Assembly: GCA_039970095.1 (NCBI GenBank)
Contig: JBDVMP010000048.1
Coordinates: 1-64,000 of the forward strand
Length of the DNA stretch: 64,000 nt
Reading direction: 5' to 3'
From: JAMZMI01 sp039970095
GTDB lineage: Bacteria > Bacteroidota > Bacteroidia > Cytophagales > Cyclobacteriaceae
Below, piece after piece: positions 8,925 to 19,176 of the stretch (positions are counted from its first letter, which is position 1; every line of letters starts with the position of its first letter). The position numbers and the translations under genes are program-made. The notes under the pieces are model-generated. The model searched no databases, had not been told where the DNA came from, and was given only the letters and a program-made list of their open reading frames with translations.

Positions 8925-9095
8925 ATGAAAGACATAATCATAAAAACACTCACTATTCTACCTGTACTGATGATCGCTCTGCCAGCTATGGCACAGGGTG
9001 CACCACCCGCCACTCCTATCGATGGAGGGTTGAGTTTGCTTCTTGCAGCAGGGGGAGTTTACGGTTTGAAAAAATTGAGAGATAGTAGAAAGTAA
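8925..9095 (+). CDS. Mini PID-CTERM-type membrane protein (56 aa)
   Basis: Signal peptide MKDIIIKTLTILPVL...AMAQ, then GAPPATPIDGGLSLLL, AAGGVYG and KKLRDSRK. The ATG at 8925 is the only start giving a signal peptide. It sits 62 bp after its giant partner and just before a strong terminator, so the pair probably forms one transcript. The 61 bases at 9001-9061, encoding the mature part, are identical to those of the mini gene at 34754, whose signal peptide is unrelated; this suggests gene conversion. The function is unknown. Confidence 0.85.
   Translation: MKDIIIKTLTILPVLMIALPAMAQGAPPATPIDGGLSLLLAAGGVYGLKKLRDSRK
9001..9061 (+). repeat. 61-bp identical segment shared with 34824-34884
   Basis: This stretch codes for the PPATPIDGG and membrane segment. 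It is base-for-base identical to 34824-34884, while the signal-peptide part upstream is not alignable. Identity at synonymous positions points to recent transfer of the segment between loci. Confidence 0.85.
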
Positions 9096-9130
9096 TCGAA
9101 CAACCAAACTAGGGTTGAGGAAATAAAAAA

Positions 9131-9157
9131 GGGTGCCGCTTTTGCGGCACCCTTTTT
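9131..9157 (+). terminator. Rho-independent terminator, probably bidirectional
   Basis: GGGTGCCGC-TTTT-GCGGCACCC forms a perfect 9-bp GC-rich stem followed by TTTTT. An A-run lies on the left side (AAATAAAAAA), so the same hairpin would also end transcription from the minus strand. It lies between the convergent ends at 9095 and 9173. Confidence 0.9.
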
Positions 9158-9172
9158 AGCGCGTGAATTGAC

Positions 9173-12115
9173 CTAATTTTTTATCAATTTGAGTGCGGTC
9201 AGGCTATCTATTTGCAAATAATAGATACCCGGTTCAAGGTCAGCTACATTGATTTTTGGCTGGCCGCCAGGAGACTGCATGACAAGCTTCCCACTCTGGT
9301 CATAAATTGAAATGTTGGAAAATATCTTTTCGGAGAGGATGGTGACGATATCTTCTGCAGGGTTAGGAAATAGGTTGATGCCACTATTTACTTCAGTTGT
9401 AGATAGCACTTCAGTTACATTAATTTGAATCGTAATACTTGTAGTAGCGTCCCCATCATCGGCTACAACATCAAAAGTGAAACTTCCACCTTGATCGGGT
9501 TGACCAAATAATGTGAAACCATCTGTTTCTGAAAATAGCCTGAGCCAGTCAGGCGCACCTGTAACTGAGAAACTTACCTGATCGCCATCAAGGTCTGATA
9601 CAATTGTTTTTATCAGTAGCTCATCATTTGTAGTCAAGTCAGTTGACGGGTTAGATTCAAAATGAGGAGGATCATTTACATTTTTCACCTCGTATATCAG
9701 CGTTACTTCATCTAGCTGTTCATCGTTGGATTGATTCAGAAGACTGACGGTGAGGGTTTCTTTCCCAAACCAGTTTTCATCTGGCACTTGAACCGAAAGC
9801 ACGTTTTCTTGGTCTACCGATGCTGTCAATTCGATTTGTCCTGTTACTGCTGTTGTGACCGAAAGGTCACCATAAACAAGGATGAAATCATCAAGATCAA
9901 TATTGCTAAATACCTCTCCTTCATTAATGCTTTGCCCATCAATCGTATTGAAAAGAGCAAGAGATATCACAACGCTGACCTCTTGAGTCACAAATTTTAG
10001 TCCGTCAGATACAGTGATAGTGAAAGCATGTTCGCCTGCATTATTTTCTGCAGGGATTCCGACAAAAGTTGCCCCATTGCTGATAGGTACCATAAACAAC
10101 CAGTCGGGCAAGTCTGTTACTGATACGGTCAACTCATCTAAATCTATATCCTGGGCCTGTAGGTCATAGCGAAAGAGGCTTCCCAAGGCGGCAGTTGCTG
10201 GAGGGGACGAGGAAATAACAGGGGCATCATTCACATTTAGGACATGGAGTGTTACATATACTACATCGATCAAATTCTGATTTGCCAGACTGGCCACTTT
10301 TATTTTTAGCATTTCCTCACCGAAATAATCATCATTTGGAATTGTAAACGTGAGACTTCCGCTATTCAATATAGGGTTTAGAGTATCTGCACCTGAGATT
10401 TCAAAGGACACTTCGGATATGAGCAAGTTTTTCAAGTGATTACTCAAATCTATGCTGCTGAAAGTGGAGCCTTCTTGAATCGATTGGTTTGGAATGTCCT
10501 CTAAAACTGGTGGTTTAATATTCAAAACCTCAAGACGGATGGTGTCGCTATCACTGAGGTTTTGTGCTGTTGCTGTGTCTGTTGCCGTGAGTTTGACAAT
10601 CTCTATACCATCCCATTTTTTACGAGGCACAAAAGATAATGCACTATCTGTCAGGTATGGCAAGATGTAGCCTGCCTCAATTTGAAATGGATCGAGCGGG
10701 TCGCCCATGACATTGTTAGCCTGAAAATCTACATGCGCCTCTGTTGGCAATACCCGTGAACTCGCATAGTCATAGACTTTGAAGTAAATAGAATCGCCTT
10801 CCGTGTTACCATTTATTGTCAAAAAGAACAACCAATTTCCATCCACTTCTACAGGTTCTGTCACGCCTACAATCTTACCCTCAGTTGCACTGAATGCGGC
10901 AAGTTTGTGGTTTGGCCCAACCAGTCGTTTGCCAAGGGCGGTGACACTTGCCGTGACAGACATGTCAAGCTGAAACTCGTTGGCATTCACTACCCAGTCG
11001 GGTACATCGACTGTTGAGTCCGTGATATACTCAATGGTCCATTTTGTGGCCTCAGGGTTTCCAGAAGAAACATAATCATTCAAATTCAGTGGTTCAAAAA
11101 ACCCATCAACACCTGTGACCAAATCTACAAGGGGGGAGATTACAGGTGGCTGATCCTCTGGTTTTCCGATAAACTTTACAGATTGCGAACTACTAAAGCC
11201 GTGTTCCGATTGATCAACTGCTTCAAAAATGATAGTTTCCTCACCAAACCAATCTGCAGGTTTGGTAATGATGACCAGGTTATCCTCGTTTATAAGGATT
11301 TGAAGCTCTTGATTGCCGCTAAATGAGAAAAGAACCGGATCGCTATCTTGTAATGTTGTGTAATTGTCCAGATCGAAACTACTGAATGCTTCTCCAAAGC
11401 TTGAAACCTGATTGGGAATGTCCGACAATTTGGGTGTGTAATCATCTGCTATGGTTAAGGTGATGGTGCCTGTTGCAAAATCGTTTGGGTTCTCCAGGTT
11501 ACGGGCAACCACAGCCATGATTTCAGATCCTATAAAGTCAGGATTCAGCAATTCGAAGGAGAGAAGCGAGTCATTCTGCTCAAAACTGATATTACCGACC
11601 GAGACGCTGTGTGGATTATCGGGTTCTCCCAGCACCTGATTTGAGGTAAACTGAAAAATTTCCGGACCAGATAGAATTTGCGATACGGAATCATCGTAAA
11701 ACGTAAATTTCAGTGCCTCTCCATTGGAATTACCATAAACTGTAAGAAAATAAAGCCACTTCTGGCCAACCTCGATTGCTGAACCCACTGACCTGATGGC
11801 ACCCTGATCGTCGGTTACGGCCAGCAAATGACCATCCCCAACTGCGGGGACCTCTTTGCTGGTAACCGTGGCGGTGATGTTCATTTCAAATTGAAATTCG
11901 TTTTGATTTACACTCCAGGAGGGTCGTTCATCCTGAACCTCAGGTGGAGCAAATTCGGCTTCCCAAAAAACATCGTTTGAAGTGTAGTCATTAAGGTTGA
12001 TTGGGCTAAATGAACCCTCTCTTCCAATAATCTGAGTTGGTATGTCACTTAAGGTGACCTGGCCAATACTCATATTGGCCAGGCAGCACCCAGCAATAAC
12101 TAAAAGCTTTCTCAT
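9173..12115 (-). CDS. T9SS-exported protein with cadherin/Ig-like repeats
   Basis: A secreted protein of 980 residues with a short signal peptide (MRKLLVIAGCCLANMSIGQ). It alternates two kinds of unit. One is a linker such as LSDIPTQIIGREGSFSPINL or LEDIPNQSIQEGSTFSSIDL, each opening an Ig/cadherin-like domain. The other is a domain with SWSVNQNEFQFEMNITATV or DWVVNANEFQLDMSVTASV that also occurs in the neighbouring 2345-residue protein. Residues ~640-900 are Ca-type cadherin-like repeats (NDAPVISSSPPATAALGSLF, NDPPHFESNP). The tail is a classic type A T9SS sorting domain (GINLFPNPAEDIVTI, LEPGIYYLQI, KLIKN). Start and upstream stop overlap as ATGA (12112-12115), so translation is coupled to the giant before it. 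It lacks the GSPVE-type module and has no mini-gene partner, unlike the plus-strand giants. Confidence 0.87.
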   Translation of the reverse strand: MRKLLVIAGCCLANMSIGQVTLSDIPTQIIGREGSFSPINLNDYTSNDVFWEAEFAPPEVQDERPSWSVNQNEFQFEMNITATVTSKEVPAVGDGHLLAVTDDQGAIRSVGSAIEVGQKWLYFLTVYGNSNGEALKFTFYDDSVSQILSGPEIFQFTSNQVLGEPDNPHSVSVGNISFEQNDSLLSFELLNPDFIGSEIMAVVARNLENPNDFATGTITLTIADDYTPKLSDIPNQVSSFGEAFSSFDLDNYTTLQDSDPVLFSFSGNQELQILINEDNLVIITKPADWFGEETIIFEAVDQSEHGFSSSQSVKFIGKPEDQPPVISPLVDLVTGVDGFFEPLNLNDYVSSGNPEATKWTIEYITDSTVDVPDWVVNANEFQLDMSVTASVTALGKRLVGPNHKLAAFSATEGKIVGVTEPVEVDGNWLFFLTINGNTEGDSIYFKVYDYASSRVLPTEAHVDFQANNVMGDPLDPFQIEAGYILPYLTDSALSFVPRKKWDGIEIVKLTATDTATAQNLSDSDTIRLEVLNIKPPVLEDIPNQSIQEGSTFSSIDLSNHLKNLLISEVSFEISGADTLNPILNSGSLTFTIPNDDYFGEEMLKIKVASLANQNLIDVVYVTLHVLNVNDAPVISSSPPATAALGSLFRYDLQAQDIDLDELTVSVTDLPDWLFMVPISNGATFVGIPAENNAGEHAFTITVSDGLKFVTQEVSVVISLALFNTIDGQSINEGEVFSNIDLDDFILVYGDLSVTTAVTGQIELTASVDQENVLSVQVPDENWFGKETLTVSLLNQSNDEQLDEVTLIYEVKNVNDPPHFESNPSTDLTTNDELLIKTIVSDLDGDQVSFSVTGAPDWLRLFSETDGFTLFGQPDQGGSFTFDVVADDGDATTSITIQINVTEVLSTTEVNSGINLFPNPAEDIVTILSEKIFSNISIYDQSGKLVMQSPGGQPKINVADLEPGIYYLQIDSLTALKLIKN

Positions 12116-15100
12116 CTGATTATCAGTTTTTTGGTACTCACTTCATCATTTATGCTGATTCTCACCACATACACACCTGCCGATAGACTTGTGTTTCCAA
12201 TTTGTCTGGAAATGCCTATCTCATGTTGTCCGGCGTTCAAATCACCACGAAAGACCGTTGATATCTGCTGACCTGTCAGGTTATGCAGGGTTATATGGGT
12301 CATAGCAGATGCACCCAAATCAAAGTTTAAAATGGTGTGGTCAGCGAATGGGTTCGGATAAATTTCAATTGCTGAGATGACGCTTGTGTCTATGATGAGT
12401 GTCTCAGAATCAACCATAAGTATCACAGGTTCTTTTACCGTTCCCTGAACCTGGTCACCCTTTAGAATCAATGTTTCATCAATATCTACCTCCATTCCAT
12501 TGTGAATGATTTTCACGGTGACTTCACTGGTAAGTGTGTGGGCATAACCCGTTACGAAAAAGTAATGCCTGTTCATAAAATCCAGATACTGTGCCTGTCC
12601 CCATCCTACTAGCTCGTCATTGCTGAAAAGGCCAATAAAATCATTTTCGGTAGGTTCAAGTCCATCTATTGCTATGATCATGTTGCCATTATGTTCGTAC
12701 GAGGAAGGATCCAGTGCCCATCCTTCAGGAAGGGTAACAGACTCCTCAGGTTCATCTATTCTGCCGTTTGCATTATTTATAGGATAGGATAGGGTAGAAG
12801 GGCGATCCGTGAATATAAGATATCCTTGATTTGGCCTCAAAAAGTCAAGGCTTCCGATCCATCCCTGGAAGTCCACATACTGTGCAAATGCCGTTTGACT
12901 TTTGATAATGAAATCTGCCGTGGCAGACAAGCCCGAAAGAGCCTCATTCAATTCCATGCCGACGGGTGGCAAAAAGGAGATCCAGTTCCATCCTGCTTCT
13001 AACTCGATAGAGGTGGTTTCAAAGTCAATAGGTTCCCCCACCAACACCAAAGTATCAGATTGAGCCAGCTTGAGTCGGAAGGTCTTGGTGCTATCCATTT
13101 TTTCTAGCGGGCCCACCCAGCCCAGACTTTCAACATATTGACTGTACTGATTCTGTGATTTGATGATATCACCTCGCACATTGTCTAGTGATTGGAGGAG
13201 ATTGTCTGTTTTGGAACTTGTGGAATTCAAATTGAGTGAAAACCAATTCCACCCTTTCGACATTGGAATGCGCTGGATAATGTTATTGGTCACTGTTACC
13301 GTCTCAGGGTTTGTAGGAGAGCCAAGTGCAGCAGTAGACACTGAAATCGCATAGCTCTCAGCTATTTGGCCATACAACTGACATCTGGAGGCGTCCCACA
13401 CCTGAAACTCTATCATTTCATCAGCAGTGCTGTTAGTGTAAAGCGTCATAAATAATAAGTATGGGTGCTCGTCTGGAATATTCTCCAATTCCGGAGCGTA
13501 CTGTACATGCCCCACACCTCGCAATTCACTACCTACATAAGCAGCCACAATATCATATTCATCTGCAGACAACTCTCCTCTGATATCCAACTGACCAGTG
13601 AAGGTCATTGAATTTTCAAATTCAGACGCATTGACTGACCAGTTTGGCTCTGGACAAAGTACTCTAACATCAAATCGCAGTTCTGGCGCTCCGAAAGAAG
13701 TAGCTGCCGTCACTACGTCATTGTAGTTTCCGCCTCCAATCTGATCACTTATATCAAAAGTAACATCCTGAGTAGCTCCCGGCTGTAACGTGAATGAGCG
13801 TGGAGAAGCCGTGATCCACGAAGGCAACAATGTCTCATCTAGAGTTTGTACATCCAACGCACCTGACAAATTCACATTTACATCAAAAGCTCCGTTGTTT
13901 TTGATTTGACGAACAAAACTTGGCGACTCACCTTCATAGCTCACCGACTGTATATCGCCACCTTGCCATTCAAGTGGATTGCGCCTTACTAGGAAATCCC
14001 ATGTGATCTGCTCCGACTGCACGTTTCCAAAGTTGTCCTCGATACCAAGAATATCTACTCTTAGCACCTGCTCTTCCAAAAATTTGTTTTGAACATCCGG
14101 GACAATGATCAATTTATTTCCATTGCAAGTCACTGTTGCTTCTATGAACAAACCAGTTTCCGTATTGGAAAGCGCCACATTGTTTTTACTTCCTTGTGTC
14201 AAGCTCACTGGAATTCCCAATAAAATGATGTCACCACATTTGATGTCTTCATTAAAGGTGATGGAAATTTCATCATCCGAACTGAGTACGGCATCTGCTG
14301 GACTTGCTGTGCCCAGAAGCTGTGGTGCTTCCCGATCTATTCGGCCCACGGTCAATGTAGACGTACCAGGTAAAAACCCGGAATTACATTCACTCACAAT
14401 TCTTAATTCGTAAAGGGCATCATCTACCGCAGAAACATCCCAAACAAGCGAATGGGAATTACCTGTAATTGCTGTGCTTAGCACTGTTTCTCCATTTATA
14501 AATGGCTCCCCTTCTATCTGCTTTCTATACTGAAACTTGTATTGATCAAACTCCGCCTGGGATAAATCAATATCGGAGACCGTAACCGCTAATTGATTAT
14601 TGTCTGTGTTGTTAACTAACCAATTATCTCCTGGACTGAATATGGTGAGGTCTTGACATGTTTTCACAAACTCCACACTCAGGTTTTGTCTGGAGAAGAA
14701 CTCTGCTCTTCCTGGATCATTGGCAATGATCTCATCAATGTCCAACCCTAAACCCTCTGCTCTTTCGAGTTCACATGGTGCATTTACTTCTATCACAAGG
14801 TCAGTATAGACATAAGCATCAGGGCCCTTTTCGATCGTGATGACTATATCTTCGCTCTTGCTGGCTTTGATAAATAAATCAACAGACTCTTCCTGTCCAT
14901 TGATTAAAACAGTAGCTCCATTTGGGTTGCTTTCTTGTACCACACGTACTTCAAAAAATTGATCTTCAGCAGATTCTGCGGTATTGGAGATAGATAAATG
15001 GAACACTCCGGCTTCATCTTCAGGAACATCTACCACGCTGGTAGCGGAAGTCGGGGTAATATTAGCAGCAATCCTATTCCTGGTTCCTGGCTCCCATGGA

Positions 15101-18100
15101 CACATAGATTCTCCTGCTACAAGGTCAAACACCGGCATTCCCTGAGCATCACTTTTGATATCCATGGTAAAACTGTCACCTATATCATCATCATTAAGGC
15201 TATAACCGACTGTTTTAGTCGTACTTTTTTCACTTGTTTTTGAAAACCCTTTTTCCTGAGAAGATGCTAGTGATACTCCTAAAGAGAACCCCATTCCATT
15301 GACAGTAACCCCGGTATTTAAACCAACTTCAGTCGCAAATGAATTGGAAAGGCTCATGCTAGACGATGAAGATTCGGATGACGAAACTGACTTTTCATAT
15401 TCGATTCCGGCACTAAAGGAAATATTTTCAACAAAACCAGCACTTGATTTAAGTGATTCATTATAATTAAGAATTGCATTCCATTCAGATGCCGATTCAC
15501 TATCATTTATTGCTTCCAGTCCAGGGATCACATTATTTTTTATGAACTGTTCGGTATAAACGTAAGTTGTAGCAAACCCATTAGGAAGTATCATTACCAC
15601 ATCCTCTAGTTCAATCGCACAAGTTTCAGAATTTATATCAACAACTCTATTCGTGCCAACTAGGACATTCATAGCACCTCCAACAAACACATCTCCTTCA
15701 CCATCACTGACTAAATCATTGCTTGAAGTTTTAAAAATTTCTGAAGAAGTGAGACAGCTTTCATACTCTACCTCAGAGCCAAAACTGTTGGTGGCTGATG
15801 CGCCTATTGCCAAATCCAATGTTACATTTATGTCCGTTTGACTTGAAAGGAAAAATCCTGTTGTGAACACAAAATCTGGCCCCATATGGGCTGTGAACTC
15901 TGTCGAGGAAGTTGACTCTGTCGTATAATTAAAAGACATGGTATTACATACTTCTTCTTGTTGTTCTAAATATGCAAAACTGCCATCTCCAGCTGGATCT
16001 CTCAGGATAAACAAAGGCAACTGTGGTGTTGTTGTTTCGAAAGTGCTCGTAAGTGTTTTATAGCCCAATACAATGACGTCATTAAACCCAGTGGCTTGGG
16101 CGTCATTGATATCTTTACCAGTAACCGTAATACTTTTATTGTGTGGCGAAGCAAGGTTTGGAACACCAGCTTTCAAAGTATATACCCCCTCACCATCAAT
16201 AATATCTATGGTATCTCGTGGAGAGAAATCACTGATCTCATCTTCGATGTAAGCCACTCCTGAATTCAACACACAAGTATCCGCACCATAGACTTGAAAC
16301 AGTTCGATTTTGAGGTCATATTCGTCACTCTGATTCAATAAAGTGGCTGTCTCATTATTGTATTGAATATCACAGGTATTGTCTTCAGCACCTTCAAAGG
16401 TGGTTCTAATTTCAGTTTCTGAGTGGTAGATAAATGAAATGGAATCATTCTCCTCTCTCAGGTCAACTGTCACTGCCCCACTTAAGTCAAAACTCGCTTG
16501 AATTTCAGTGTCGTTATGGTTAATCACCGATACTTCATATTGAAGAGGTGGAATATTTGCAGCTTCAAAGGCCCCTGTTGTGGCATCAACGGTAGCGATT
16601 GTTTCATAACACCCATCAATAGAAACGACTTGTACATCAGCTGTTCCTGTAGGGAATAGGCATTCTCCGCCAGCGACCACCCCTTTAATATTTCTCGTAG
16701 TTGTAACCTCAAATTTCAGTCCTGAAATGGGTCGCACAACTTGAGGCAATTCGATGTAACCAGGATCCAAAGAAAATCCCTCTTTATTGGCTGATAACAA
16801 TATGTTTCGCGAGCCAGGCTCTAATTCAACAGAGAACTTACCTTCTTCATTGGTAAAAACTGGAGGTACCAAAGACCCACCATTGATTTTCATTTCTACA
16901 CCTTCAGCAAAACAGTCCGCATTCGCATACTTCACAAATCCACTCATTCCTAACTGACTGATATCCGTAAATTCTACACGATCTACTGATGTATTACTTG
17001 GATCCAATGAGATATTTCGACCATTCGGATCAAAATCATGCTCGAAGAACCCAACATCTAGTGGAATATCATCACCATTCCAATTGGCTACTATCGTTTC
17101 ATCGGCTGATATTTGGGTTTCCTGAAAATTCATTAAATCTCCAGAGTGCCCATTAGGAGAGCTATCTGAAATGATTGATCCTCTTCCTTCTCCGAGCATC
17201 CAATAGGCTACAACACCTAAATCACCATTAGGGTCTACAATTCCTTGCTCATCTCCCGGGATAATTTGATTAATAGTTGCGTTGAGCTGATTTTCTGTTC
17301 TGGCATAATTCCAAATCCTCATTTCATCCAGGCTACCATTGAAATAGTCAGAGCCTGCATTGGTCTCGATGGGGTCGGAACGACCTATCACCGATCTTGT
17401 CAATACATTGGCTATTGGACCATCCGAAGTAGTTCCAACGTTTACTCCGTCTATGTATATGGTCACGGTAGACCCATCGTGCACCACCGCATAGTGATAC
17501 CAAAACTCATCATTGTACACGTCAGCAGAGGTAACAGTGCTTAGGTTTCCAGAAAATCCAATGCTGGCGTAGAACTCGCCTGTTGACTGGAGACCAATCT
17601 GCAGTAATACCTCATTGGTGGCCTCATCCGTAGCTTCAAAAATGACCATGTTTTGACCACTGACCGCTGACTTGAACCAGCCCTCGAAGGTGAATGCACT
17701 GTTGTATTCTAATCGATCTAGCTGATAGGAAATGAAATCATCCGTGCCATCAAAATCCAACGAGTACCCAATGGATGTTTTTTTTGATGGAGTCACTTGA
17801 AATGTTTGACCACTGCCGTAGTAGACGCCTTTGATAATATAGTCACCGCCTTCATCGGTATATGCACCCAACTCAGCCGGTGAAATAAAATCTGATCTGG
17901 TCACATCACAAATAAAACCATGATGTCTATCCACCACGGGTTTATCCGCATAATCAAATATTTTCTCGCTGTACTGCTCATCAAACTTCCAATAGGCTTG
18001 AAGGTACGCTTCCTCTCCTGTCAAAGTAATGTCTTTGAATTTTCTGATTTCAGCCCTTTCACGCCCCACATTCCAAATTCTAAAGTCATCCAAAAAACCA

Positions 18101-19149
18101 GAATAATACCCCGTGTATTGTTTAGGGCCATCTTTTCCCATTTCTATTTCGGCCACTTTGGAGATAGACTCAGTGATATCTCCCTCAGCCACACGATTCC
18201 CATCGACGTAGAGGTAGGCATTTGCTGTGTCGTACACTGCCGCAACATGATGCCAGTCACGATCGAAAGAATCGAGGTTATATCCGTCTTTTGAAATGAG
18301 TTCTAAACCTGTCCCATCGGCATTACCATCATGGTAGTAGTGTACTTTTCCATTGGCATCCAGCGTGATTTTGATCATTGGAACTGTGGTGCCTGAATCA
18401 ACTGCCACAAAAATGGTTTGGTCTTTTACTTCCACATTTCTCCACCAGCCTTCAATCGTGTAGTACTCGCCAAACTCATACGACTGATCTACAAAATACA
18501 TGTAGTCATTGGTGCCGTCCAGATTCAGTGAGCGACCCAAATTGGGGGATAACACCACTTTCACATCAGCAACTGGCGCTCCATTTCTGGTTTCTACCTT
18601 ACCTGTTACTCGTCCGTTAGGATTGAGGAAGCCAACCACTTCTATCGGCTTGGCATCTCCCAAACTATTGGAAGTAACAATGCCATAGGTATAAAACTCA
18701 CCTGGAAATACGTTGAAATCTACATAGGTAGTTTGCGAAATAGGAACGCTGGTTAGTAGCTTTCCATTTCGATAGATTTTGGTGGTTTCTCCTGTTACTA
18801 CAGGGCCTTTCATGTCATCTACTACTTCCCATTCCACCTCTATTCTATCCACATACTCTCCTTCACTTGCTTGTGATCTTGGACCTTGTGGCTCCAAAAT
18901 GTAATGCCCCCAGAATCCGTTTCTGGCAGAGATGCCCTGATTGAAACTCCCTGAAGGACCAATGTACGGCTGTCCGATGGTTATTTGAGCACTTCCGTCA
19001 TCATTAGAAATGATAGGGGCGTTTCCTCCGTTTACGGTGACATTGGATATAGAATAGTTAATGTCATCCTTACAGTCTTGCTGGGCCTGTACCACTCCTA
19101 TGAGCAGCAGCAGTAACCCTGTGAGATAATATTTCTCCAAATTTTTCAT
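12112..19149 (-). CDS. 2345-residue T9SS-exported multidomain protein (two LamG domains)
   Basis: Signal peptide to ~22 (GLLLLLIGVVQAQ). After an Fn3-like unit (~100-170) come two LamG/concanavalin-like domains, ~205-395 (LNLDGTNDYMYF, DRDWHHVAAVYD, YVDGNRVAEG, LDDFRIWNVGR) and ~460-660 (LDFDGTDDFISY, YIDGVNVG, LDEMRIWNYAR). These often bind glycans or proteins. Then come carboxypeptidase-regulatory-like beta-sandwiches (~735-900), an unusual Ser/Thr-rich segment (~1065-1350), Ig-like units, a Big_5-like unit near ~1620-1740, and two GWNWFS/GWNWISF units (~1990-2120). It ends in a type A T9SS tail (IYPNPFADHTILNF, SAGVYVVRISI, KKLIIR). It follows the S74-type gene by 27 bp and overlaps the next gene by 4 bp, so the three probably form one operon downstream of the AraC-type regulator. 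The role is probably adhesion or matrix, by inference. Confidence 0.87.
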   Translation of the reverse strand: MKNLEKYYLTGLLLLLIGVVQAQQDCKDDINYSISNVTVNGGNAPIISNDDGSAQITIGQPYIGPSGSFNQGISARNGFWGHYILEPQGPRSQASEGEYVDRIEVEWEVVDDMKGPVVTGETTKIYRNGKLLTSVPISQTTYVDFNVFPGEFYTYGIVTSNSLGDAKPIEVVGFLNPNGRVTGKVETRNGAPVADVKVVLSPNLGRSLNLDGTNDYMYFVDQSYEFGEYYTIEGWWRNVEVKDQTIFVAVDSGTTVPMIKITLDANGKVHYYHDGNADGTGLELISKDGYNLDSFDRDWHHVAAVYDTANAYLYVDGNRVAEGDITESISKVAEIEMGKDGPKQYTGYYSGFLDDFRIWNVGRERAEIRKFKDITLTGEEAYLQAYWKFDEQYSEKIFDYADKPVVDRHHGFICDVTRSDFISPAELGAYTDEGGDYIIKGVYYGSGQTFQVTPSKKTSIGYSLDFDGTDDFISYQLDRLEYNSAFTFEGWFKSAVSGQNMVIFEATDEATNEVLLQIGLQSTGEFYASIGFSGNLSTVTSADVYNDEFWYHYAVVHDGSTVTIYIDGVNVGTTSDGPIANVLTRSVIGRSDPIETNAGSDYFNGSLDEMRIWNYARTENQLNATINQIIPGDEQGIVDPNGDLGVVAYWMLGEGRGSIISDSSPNGHSGDLMNFQETQISADETIVANWNGDDIPLDVGFFEHDFDPNGRNISLDPSNTSVDRVEFTDISQLGMSGFVKYANADCFAEGVEMKINGGSLVPPVFTNEEGKFSVELEPGSRNILLSANKEGFSLDPGYIELPQVVRPISGLKFEVTTTRNIKGVVAGGECLFPTGTADVQVVSIDGCYETIATVDATTGAFEAANIPPLQYEVSVINHNDTEIQASFDLSGAVTVDLREENDSISFIYHSETEIRTTFEGAEDNTCDIQYNNETATLLNQSDEYDLKIELFQVYGADTCVLNSGVAYIEDEISDFSPRDTIDIIDGEGVYTLKAGVPNLASPHNKSITVTGKDINDAQATGFNDVIVLGYKTLTSTFETTTPQLPLFILRDPAGDGSFAYLEQQEEVCNTMSFNYTTESTSSTEFTAHMGPDFVFTTGFFLSSQTDINVTLDLAIGASATNSFGSEVEYESCLTSSEIFKTSSNDLVSDGEGDVFVGGAMNVLVGTNRVVDINSETCAIELEDVVMILPNGFATTYVYTEQFIKNNVIPGLEAINDSESASEWNAILNYNESLKSSAGFVENISFSAGIEYEKSVSSSESSSSSMSLSNSFATEVGLNTGVTVNGMGFSLGVSLASSQEKGFSKTSEKSTTKTVGYSLNDDDIGDSFTMDIKSDAQGMPVFDLVAGESMCPWEPGTRNRIAANITPTSATSVVDVPEDEAGVFHLSISNTAESAEDQFFEVRVVQESNPNGATVLINGQEESVDLFIKASKSEDIVITIEKGPDAYVYTDLVIEVNAPCELERAEGLGLDIDEIIANDPGRAEFFSRQNLSVEFVKTCQDLTIFSPGDNWLVNNTDNNQLAVTVSDIDLSQAEFDQYKFQYRKQIEGEPFINGETVLSTAITGNSHSLVWDVSAVDDALYELRIVSECNSGFLPGTSTLTVGRIDREAPQLLGTASPADAVLSSDDEISITFNEDIKCGDIILLGIPVSLTQGSKNNVALSNTETGLFIEATVTCNGNKLIIVPDVQNKFLEEQVLRVDILGIEDNFGNVQSEQITWDFLVRRNPLEWQGGDIQSVSYEGESPSFVRQIKNNGAFDVNVNLSGALDVQTLDETLLPSWITASPRSFTLQPGATQDVTFDISDQIGGGNYNDVVTAATSFGAPELRFDVRVLCPEPNWSVNASEFENSMTFTGQLDIRGELSADEYDIVAAYVGSELRGVGHVQYAPELENIPDEHPYLLFMTLYTNSTADEMIEFQVWDASRCQLYGQIAESYAISVSTAALGSPTNPETVTVTNNIIQRIPMSKGWNWFSLNLNSTSSKTDNLLQSLDNVRGDIIKSQNQYSQYVESLGWVGPLEKMDSTKTFRLKLAQSDTLVLVGEPIDFETTSIELEAGWNWISFLPPVGMELNEALSGLSATADFIIKSQTAFAQYVDFQGWIGSLDFLRPNQGYLIFTDRPSTLSYPINNANGRIDEPEESVTLPEGWALDPSSYEHNGNMIIAIDGLEPTENDFIGLFSNDELVGWGQAQYLDFMNRHYFFVTGYAHTLTSEVTVKIIHNGMEVDIDETLILKGDQVQGTVKEPVILMVDSETLIIDTSVISAIEIYPNPFADHTILNFDLGASAMTHITLHNLTGQQISTVFRGDLNAGQHEIGISRQIGNTSLSAGVYVVRISINDEVSTKKLIIR

Positions 19150-19176
19150 TTGTGATACCGTTTTAGTGAGAAATAT

